Assembly (NCBI GenBank): GCA_030824835.1
Contig: JAPJRA010000068.1
Coordinates: 1-10,700, forward strand
Length of the DNA: 10,700 nt
Direction: 5' to 3'
Source: Geminicoccaceae bacterium
GTDB lineage: Bacteria > Pseudomonadota > Alphaproteobacteria > Geminicoccales > Geminicoccaceae
Shown here: piece by piece, positions 6,110 through 10,700 of the stretch
How positions within the stretch are numbered: position 1 is the first letter of the stretch
Layout of the letters: each line of letters begins with the position of its first letter
Notes under the pieces: generated by a model
Seen by the model: the letters and a program-made list of their open reading frames with translations, nothing else
Database searches by the model: none
What the model was told of the DNA's origin: nothing
Program-made: the position numbers and the translations under genes

Positions 6110-6111
6110 GC

Positions 6112-6903
6112 GTGTCCGATCTCCTGTTCGCAGCCACTTACGGCCGGAGCCGGCGCGTCGACACCCCGACCGTGGTTCTCGTGCATGGCGCCGGCATGGA
6201 CCATACGGTCTGGGCACTGCAGGGCCGGTACCTGGCCTTCCATGGTTGGAACGTGCTCGCTGTGGACCTCCCTGGCCACGGCCGCTCGCGTGGTATGCCG
6301 GCGCTGGATTCTATCGCGGCCATGGCCGACTGCTTGGCGGGTCTGATCGCTGGCCACGGGCCCGCGCCTGCTGCCCTGATTGGTCATTCCATGGGTGCGC
6401 TCGTGGCGATCGCGATGGCGGCGCGCTATCCCGCGCGGGTCTCCGCCCTCTGCCTGCTGGGCGCGGCTGCCCGGATGCCGGTTCACCCCGAGCTTCTGGC
6501 GCTGGCCGCAGCCCACGATCCCAAGGCGGTCGAGCTGATGTGCGATTGGGCATTCGGTCAGCGTGGCAAGATCGGCGGCAACCCCAACCCGGGCAGCTGG
6601 CTGCAGGGCGCCGCTCGAGCGCTGCTGCGGCGCGGCGATCCCGCCGTCCTGAGCACCGACCTTGCCGCGTGTGACGCCTATGCGACTGGCGAGGCCGATG
6701 CGGCGGGCGTCGGCTGCGGTGCCCTGGTCCTGCTAGGCGCGGCGGATCGCATGACGCCGCCGAAGGCCGGGGCACAGCTGGCACGTTTGATCCCGGATGC
6801 CATGGCGACCACGATCGAAGCTGCCGGCCACATGTCGATGATGGAGGCGCCCGAGGAAGCGCTCGACGCGATACGGGCCTACCTCGAGCCGCTGCGAGGC
6901 TAG
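6112..6903 (+). CDS. Alpha/beta-fold hydrolase, coupled to metY
   Basis: This 263-residue cytoplasmic hydrolase has a complete catalytic triad: Ser93 in the nucleophile elbow GHSMG (91-95), Asp212 in GAADRMTPP and His240 in AAGHMSMME. The oxyanion motif is HGAGMDHTVW (25-34), with a strand-turn VDLPGHGRS (51-59). I start it at GTG 6112, five bases after AGGGG (6102-6106); GTG 6106, overlapping the metY stop in GTGA, is an alternative. The frame is open far upstream inside metY, but that part has no fold-like sequence. The gene is co-transcribed with metY. It is not MetX, which also has this fold, because it is far shorter and lacks MetX landmarks. The substrate is unknown; esterase, lactonase or a proofreading hydrolase are all open. 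Its TAG overlaps the TAG of the convergent lipoprotein gene in CTAG. Confidence 0.88.
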   Translation: MSDLLFAATYGRSRRVDTPTVVLVHGAGMDHTVWALQGRYLAFHGWNVLAVDLPGHGRSRGMPALDSIAAMADCLAGLIAGHGPAPAALIGHSMGALVAIAMAARYPARVSALCLLGAAARMPVHPELLALAAAHDPKAVELMCDWAFGQRGKIGGNPNPGSWLQGAARALLRRGDPAVLSTDLAACDAYATGEADAAGVGCGALVLLGAADRMTPPKAGAQLARLIPDAMATTIEAAGHMSMMEAPEEALDAIRAYLEPLRG

Positions 6904-7523
6904 ATATCCACGCTCTGGCCGGTACGGAGGGTCCAGCCGACAACTTCCTTCAGCACGCGGCCCAGAGCCATGTCGAAAGCCGCGACCGCTGCTGCGGTCC
7001 CCTGGCCCTCGGGTAGGGCCTCGGCGGCAAAGCGCTCGCGGCCCGCGATCTCCCGGCGAGGCAGCCGCAGCAGCGCTGCATCCAGCCGCACCCGCACGAT
7101 CAGGTTGCCATTGTTGCGATTGATCTGGAATGCGCGCAGCTCCGAGCGCAGCAGGAATTGGGCACGCACGCGGTCACGATCGGTCCCCACGGCCTCAATT
7201 CTGCCCGACGCCGCAAACGACTGTACCAACAGCGTCTGCACCATGGCGGGCGCCCGGTCGACCCAGTTCGCCAGGGCGACATAGTCCACGCCGACACCAT
7301 CGCTGACCACGGCGATCCGCGTCGTGTCGAGCGTCTGCTCGGCGCTGGGCTCCGCTATGGACAGTGACCAGTTCACATGCGGCAAGTCGTCGGCAAAGGT
7401 CGTCTTCGGCGTCAGCCGGAAGCTCCGCGGCGCCGGCCCCTGGCCGGGCAGTGAGGGGAGACACCCGGCCAGCAGGGCAACGCCGCTCAGCAGAAGGCCG
7501 CGCCGGGCGAAGAGGTCGGTCAC
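6900..7523 (-). CDS. ABC-transport auxiliary lipoprotein, PqiC/YmbA-like
   Basis: This 207-residue lipoprotein belongs to the ABC-type transport auxiliary family (Pfam PF03886, once DUF330), which partners MCE proteins at the outer membrane. A lipoprotein signal peptide is seen: LLLSGVALLAGC, with the lipobox LAGC at residues 18-21 and lipidation expected on Cys21. The mature part has the typical RSFRLTPKTTF opening strand, DGVGVDYVALANWVDRAPAMVQTLLVQSF (75-103) and a closing ALGRVLKEVVGWTL helix. It starts at GTG 7523, overlapping the TGA of the MCE gene in GTGA, with GGGAG about 10 bases upstream. It is the last gene of the lipid-transport operon and takes the place where mlaC is found in enterobacteria. 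Family call firm; the exact lipid is unknown. Confidence 0.86.
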   Translation of the reverse strand: MTDLFARRGLLLSGVALLAGCLPSLPGQGPAPRSFRLTPKTTFADDLPHVNWSLSIAEPSAEQTLDTTRIAVVSDGVGVDYVALANWVDRAPAMVQTLLVQSFAASGRIEAVGTDRDRVRAQFLLRSELRAFQINRNNGNLIVRVRLDAALLRLPRREIAGRERFAAEALPEGQGTAAAVAAFDMALGRVLKEVVGWTLRTGQSVDI

Positions 7524-8527
7524 GGCAATTGGACTCCCTGTCTGTCGCGGCTACCGAGAAAGAAGCGGGCGGGGTCCTGCCGCATGTCGCGCACCGTGCC
7601 GCTGAGCTCGTTGACCAGTCGCGTCGCGTCCTCGACCAGGCCCAAGAAGGCTGGCAGCCCGTCCTCGGTAAACTGCTTGAGGTCCGTCCGGTTGTCGCCG
7701 ATCACGCCGCTCGCCTGATCGGCGACCCGTCGCAGCGACACGCTGAGCCGCGTCGCCTCGTCGCCCAAGCTCTGCAGACGCCTGTCGCCTTCGGTGACGA
7801 GGCCGGTGCCGGCCTCCGCGAGGGCTTCGAGACTGGCCACGAGTTCGGGTAGCTCGGCCATGCTGCGAGCAAACGGTCCTTGGGGATCGGCGAAGCCCTG
7901 CAGCAGCTCCGACAGTGCGACAGCCCCGCGGCGAATGCTATCGCCCGTCGATCCTGCGAGCAGATCGCGCATGGCGACGGTCAGCTCCTGAAGGGTGCGC
8001 GCGATCTCCGGAGCGTTGAGCAGCGCGTCGTCGACGGTGCGTTGCAGACCCGCCCAGGTCGACGGTATTGACGGTATCTCGTTGGCCGGCAGGTCCGCCG
8101 TCGTGCCGCTGGCCATCGGACGCTGGTAGAAGTCGAGGGCAACCAGCAGCTGCCCGGTCACGATGCTCTGCAGATCGAGTCGGGCCCGCAGGCCCCGCGC
8201 GACCAGATCAGTGATCATGTCGGAGTCGGCGGCGCCATTCGTGCTCAGGGCGCCTTGGCGCAACTCGAGCGTGACGGGAACCTTCACGCTGCCCGTGGTC
8301 GGATCGTAGATCGCACGGATGTCCTCGACCTGCCCGATCTCGATGCCGCGAAAGGTCACCGGTGCCCCGACCCGCAACCCTTTGAGGGACTCGGCGAACT
8401 GGACCTGATAGCGCTCGCCACCGTGGAACAGCTGCGAGCCGCCGAACGTGACCACGCCCAGCGCGACCACCATGATCGCTCCCAGCACGAACAGGCCGAC
8501 TGCCTGTGGGCTCGCCTGTCGGCTCAT
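7520..8527 (-). CDS. mlaD: MCE-family lipid-transport protein, MlaD-like
   Basis: This 335-residue inner-membrane-anchored periplasmic protein should form the ring that receives lipid from the MlaE/MlaF complex. One N-terminal membrane segment lies at about 11-30 (GLFVLGAIMVVALGVVTFGG). The MCE domain spans about 38-135: YQVQFAESLKGLRVGAPVTFRG, then IGQVEDI, and RARLDLQSIVTGQLLVALDF. From about 160 the chain is helical and low in hydrophobicity (repeated LQ.L...M..LL patterns), which suits a coiled-coil needle. This is longer than enterobacterial MlaD (about 180 residues) and closer to the extended MCE proteins. ATG 8527 follows the ATPase stop by 31 bases without a clear Shine-Dalgarno sequence. 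The GTGA overlap with the lipoprotein gene downstream shows coupling. Confidence 0.9.
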   Translation of the reverse strand: MSRQASPQAVGLFVLGAIMVVALGVVTFGGSQLFHGGERYQVQFAESLKGLRVGAPVTFRGIEIGQVEDIRAIYDPTTGSVKVPVTLELRQGALSTNGAADSDMITDLVARGLRARLDLQSIVTGQLLVALDFYQRPMASGTTADLPANEIPSIPSTWAGLQRTVDDALLNAPEIARTLQELTVAMRDLLAGSTGDSIRRGAVALSELLQGFADPQGPFARSMAELPELVASLEALAEAGTGLVTEGDRRLQSLGDEATRLSVSLRRVADQASGVIGDNRTDLKQFTEDGLPAFLGLVEDATRLVNELSGTVRDMRQDPARFFLGSRDRQGVQLP

Positions 8528-8558
8528 GTTGGCGCACCGGGATAGTGATCATGGCCGA

Positions 8559-9365
8559 TCATGCAGTCTGCACCTGCTTGCCGCGGGTCAGGAACGCCTG
8601 GACCTTGGGATTGTCGCCGTGCTCGAGCAGCCAGCGCGGATGACCGGTGGCGATCATGCTTCGCGTATCGGCGTCGAGAAAGACCGAATTGTCGCTGATG
8701 GCGAAGATGCTGGCGAGCTCGTGGGTAACCACCACGATCGTCATGCCCAGGCTATGGCGCAGCTCGAGGATAAGATCGTCGAGCAGCCGAGAGCTGATCG
8801 GGTCCAGCCCGGCCGAGGGCTCGTCGAGGAACAGCACCTCCGGATCAAGTGCCATGGCGCGGGCGATGGCCGCCCGCTTGCGCATGCCACCGCTGATCTC
8901 GGACGGGTAGTACCGCTCCGAGCCGGCGAGCCCGACGAGCGCTAGCTTGAACGCGGCCACCTCCTCGCTCATGGCGCGGTCAAGGTCGGTATAGATGCCC
9001 AACGGCAGCGCCACATTCTCGATCAGCGTCATCGATGTCCATAGGGCACCTTGCTGGTACATCACGCCGAATCGGCGCTGCAGCGCCTGCTGCTCCTGGG
9101 GTGACGCATCCCAGTAGCTCCGGCCGCCGAAATGGACCTCGCCCATCGCGGGCTGCTGAAGGCCGACCAGATGCCGCAACAAAGTGCTCTTCCCCGAGCC
9201 ACTGCCACCCATGACGACGAAAACGTCGCCGCGGCGGATGGTGAAGCTGAGGCCCGACTGCAGCACGCGCGGACCATAGGCCATGCTCAGATTCGCGACC
9301 TCGATATGCGCGGGCCGATCGGTGGCGGCGGCAATGGCCGCCTCGAGATCAAAAGCCGACGGCAT
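8559..9365 (-). CDS. mlaF: MlaF-type ABC transporter ATPase
   Basis: This 268-residue cytoplasmic ATPase drives lipid movement through the MlaE permease. All nucleotide-binding motifs are intact: Walker A GGSGSGKST (53-61), Q-loop at Gln104-105 (VMYQQGALWTSMTLIENVALPL, where the GALWTS.T..ENV wording is typical of MlaF), signature ISGGMRKRAAIARA (157-170), Walker B VLFLDEP (177-183), D-loop SAGLDP and H-loop His215 (VVVTHE). The C-terminus (HPRWLLEHGDNPKVQAFLTRG) is the MlaF-type tail. The gene starts 17 bases before the permease stop (TGA 9351-9349), so translation is coupled. The N-terminus is about 20 residues longer than E. coli MlaF; a later start is possible but no better site is seen. 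Confidence 0.94.
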   Translation of the reverse strand: MPSAFDLEAAIAAATDRPAHIEVANLSMAYGPRVLQSGLSFTIRRGDVFVVMGGSGSGKSTLLRHLVGLQQPAMGEVHFGGRSYWDASPQEQQALQRRFGVMYQQGALWTSMTLIENVALPLGIYTDLDRAMSEEVAAFKLALVGLAGSERYYPSEISGGMRKRAAIARAMALDPEVLFLDEPSAGLDPISSRLLDDLILELRHSLGMTIVVVTHELASIFAISDNSVFLDADTRSMIATGHPRWLLEHGDNPKVQAFLTRGKQVQTA

Positions 9366-10548
9366 AGAAGACCACGTTGAGTGCGCAGTCGGCGACGATC
9401 ACCGCGACGATGCCGCTGACCACGGCCGCCGTCGTGGCGGCGCCCACGGCAGCAGCGTCACGGCCGGAGCGGATGCCCTGCAAGCAGCCTGCGGCCGCCA
9501 CCAGGATGCCGAACAGGACGGCCTTGATCAGCCCTGCACCGAAGTCGTGCAGCCCGATGAACTGCAGGCTCTGCTGGTAGTATTGCGCAGGCGACAGGCC
9601 GAGCACGCCGACGCCGATCACGGCACCGCCGAGCATCCCGAACAGGTTGGCATAGACCGCCAGCAGCGGCATCATCAGCGCTAGTGCGAGGAGCCGCGGC
9701 AGCACCAGGAACTGCATGGGCGAGACACCCAGCGTGCGCAGCGCATCGATCTCCTCATTGACCTGCATCGTGCCGAGCTCAGCCGCATAAGCGGCACCGG
9801 TACGGCCGGCCATGATCACCGCTGCCATCATCGGCCCCATCTCCCGGGCCATGCCGATGGCGACGAGGTTGGCGACGAAGATCTGGGCGCCGAACAAGGC
9901 CAGCTGCGTGCCGCCGACGAAGGCCTGGATCATGCCGACCAGGATACTGATCAAGGTCACGATCGGCAGCGCCTCGGCACCGGCCTGCTGGACCGCCAGC
10001 CAGAAGTCGCGACCCCGCACCAGCGCTCGGCCGCGGACAAGCTGACCGACGGCAACGCTGGTTTCACCAATGAACGCCGACAGGTCGGCTGCAGCTCGGC
10101 CGAATGCCAGCGTGGCCAAGCCCAGTCGGTAGATGATGCCCGGCGGAAGCTCCTCGGACCGATCCAGCCGCCTGGGCACCGCGGTGGCCAGCTTCACCAG
10201 CCGAACGGCACCATCGGGCAGGCCCGCCAGATCGATGGCGAATCCCGCCTCTTCCGCCACGCGCACGACCCGAACGATAAAGCTCGGCAGGATGGTGTCC
10301 CACCGGCCGAGCCCAGCGGCGTCGAAATGCAGCACCTTCGGGCCATGGGCCGCGCCGAGCTGCGCCCGGGTCTGGGCAAGGTCTGGAATACCGCGTGTCA
10401 TCAACCAGTCGCCGCGCAGGGTCAGCAGCATAATACCTGCGCCCAACTCGACGGCCACGCTCGCCGGCTCGCCTCCCGGATCAGGTGCCGGCTGGACTGC
10501 CGTGGTCATCCTGGCCATCACGCGTCGACGCGGCTCCTTTGGTTCCAT
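9349..10548 (-). CDS. mlaE: MlaE-type permease with N-terminal STAS (MlaB-like) domain
   Basis: This 399-residue protein is the inner-membrane permease of the lipid transporter. Residues about 30-130 form a STAS-like domain (VAVELGAGIMLLTLRGDWLM, VLHFDAAGLGRWDT, DLAGLPDGAVRLVKL), so the MlaB subunit is fused rather than separate. Residues about 150-399 are MlaE: five hydrophobic segments and the family motif REMGPMMAAVIMAGRTGAAYAAELGTMQVNEEIDALRTLG (235-274). The start is uncertain. ATG 10548 gives the longest product but has no Shine-Dalgarno sequence; GTG 10521 or ATG 10518 follow AAAGGAG (10540-10534) at long spacing, and ATG 10509 is a third choice. The first 25 residues are low-complexity and add no domain. 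First gene of the four-gene minus-strand operon. Fusion of this kind is known in alphaproteobacteria. Confidence 0.92.
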   Translation of the reverse strand: MEPKEPRRRVMARMTTAVQPAPDPGGEPASVAVELGAGIMLLTLRGDWLMTRGIPDLAQTRAQLGAAHGPKVLHFDAAGLGRWDTILPSFIVRVVRVAEEAGFAIDLAGLPDGAVRLVKLATAVPRRLDRSEELPPGIIYRLGLATLAFGRAAADLSAFIGETSVAVGQLVRGRALVRGRDFWLAVQQAGAEALPIVTLISILVGMIQAFVGGTQLALFGAQIFVANLVAIGMAREMGPMMAAVIMAGRTGAAYAAELGTMQVNEEIDALRTLGVSPMQFLVLPRLLALALMMPLLAVYANLFGMLGGAVIGVGVLGLSPAQYYQQSLQFIGLHDFGAGLIKAVLFGILVAAAGCLQGIRSGRDAAAVGAATTAAVVSGIVAVIVADCALNVVFYAVGF

Positions 10549-10700
10549 CGCGGCGAAGAGTGCTATCCTCGGCAGCGCTTGTCACCCCTGTATGCCAGTG
10601 GCGTGGAACTTGGATGATTGGTCGCCCCGACCGGCAATGGGCGCTTGGCGTCAGCTGCCGGCTGCGATGACCGCCAGTGCCACCAGCGCTGCGCAGGCAG
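10549..10700. other. Upstream region of the Mla operon; possible gene fragment
   Basis: No complete gene is seen. On the minus strand, GTGACA (10585-10580) resembles a -35, but no good -10 follows. A minus-strand frame (10700-10651) reads ACAALVALAVIAAGS and then TGA, which could be the hydrophobic end of an upstream gene, about 100 bases before the permease. On the plus strand, ATG 10637 opens MGAWRQLPAAMTASATSAAQA to the window edge without a ribosome site. The two readings overlap and at most one can be right; neither is established. Confidence 0.25.

Noticed and set aside
5443..6111. Upstream extension of the alpha/beta hydrolase frame into metY
   Set aside because: The frame is open but lies inside metY and has no family-like sequence. 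A ribosome site directly precedes GTG 6112.
7364..7852. 162-residue plus-strand open frame across the lipoprotein and MCE genes
   Set aside because: It is antisense to two genes with clear family features and lacks a ribosome site or motif.
10485..10670. 61-residue plus-strand frame at the right end
   Set aside because: It overlaps the permease N-terminus antisense and shows no coding features.
1..10700. CRISPR array, insertion sequence, integrase or att site
   Set aside because: No regularly spaced repeats, transposase or recombinase motifs, or matching flanking direct repeats around the phage-type cassette were found by eye.

Overview
The window is high in G+C, with GTG/TTG as well as ATG starts and tightly overlapping genes. 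Together with an Mla-type permease carrying a fused STAS domain and a FNR/FixK-type box, this suggests an alphaproteobacterial chromosome, perhaps Rhodospirillales-like. This is inferred from style and gene families, not from a marker gene.

Layout, left to right. (1) Positions 1-1295, minus strand: the start of a group-1 (GT4-like) glycosyltransferase cut by the window edge, preceded by a complete MurG/GT28-like glycosyltransferase of the COG4671 type. These look like part of a surface-polysaccharide cluster. (2) Positions 1296-1478: a divergent, partly AT-rich control region. (3) Positions 1479-4548, plus strand: a compact four-gene phage-type cassette. It holds a small beta-rich virion-associated-type protein, a 54-aa linker protein, a 793-aa tail-spike/fibre with a pectate-lyase-like beta-helix, and an unknown 57-aa protein. 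No capsid, portal, tail-tube, integrase or lysis gene is seen in the window. (4) Positions 4549-4816: a short intergenic region that carries a perfect FNR/FixK-type palindrome, a 10-bp inverted repeat with a possible pseudoknot, a foldable stretch with a C-rich apical loop, and a strong intrinsic terminator. It could encode an FNR-family-controlled small RNA. (5) Positions 4817-6903, plus strand: metY-like O-acetylhomoserine sulfhydrylase, translationally coupled to an alpha/beta hydrolase. (6) Positions 6900-10548, minus strand: a Mla-type lipid-transport operon transcribed in the order STAS-MlaE permease, MlaF ATPase, MlaD/MCE protein, PqiC-like auxiliary lipoprotein. It meets the hydrolase tail-to-tail with overlapping stop codons. 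(7) Positions 10549-10700: the upstream region of the Mla operon, with at most a gene fragment.

Functionally, the glycosyltransferases would build surface glycan and the spike could recognise or cleave such a glycan. An adaptor-tail spike detached from other phage genes and next to glycan genes recalls gene transfer agents or tailocins, whose fibre genes may lie away from the main cluster. MetY incorporates sulfide into homocysteine for methionine synthesis. The Mla operon would move phospholipid between the two membranes. The most interesting stretch is the intergenic region at 4549-4816.
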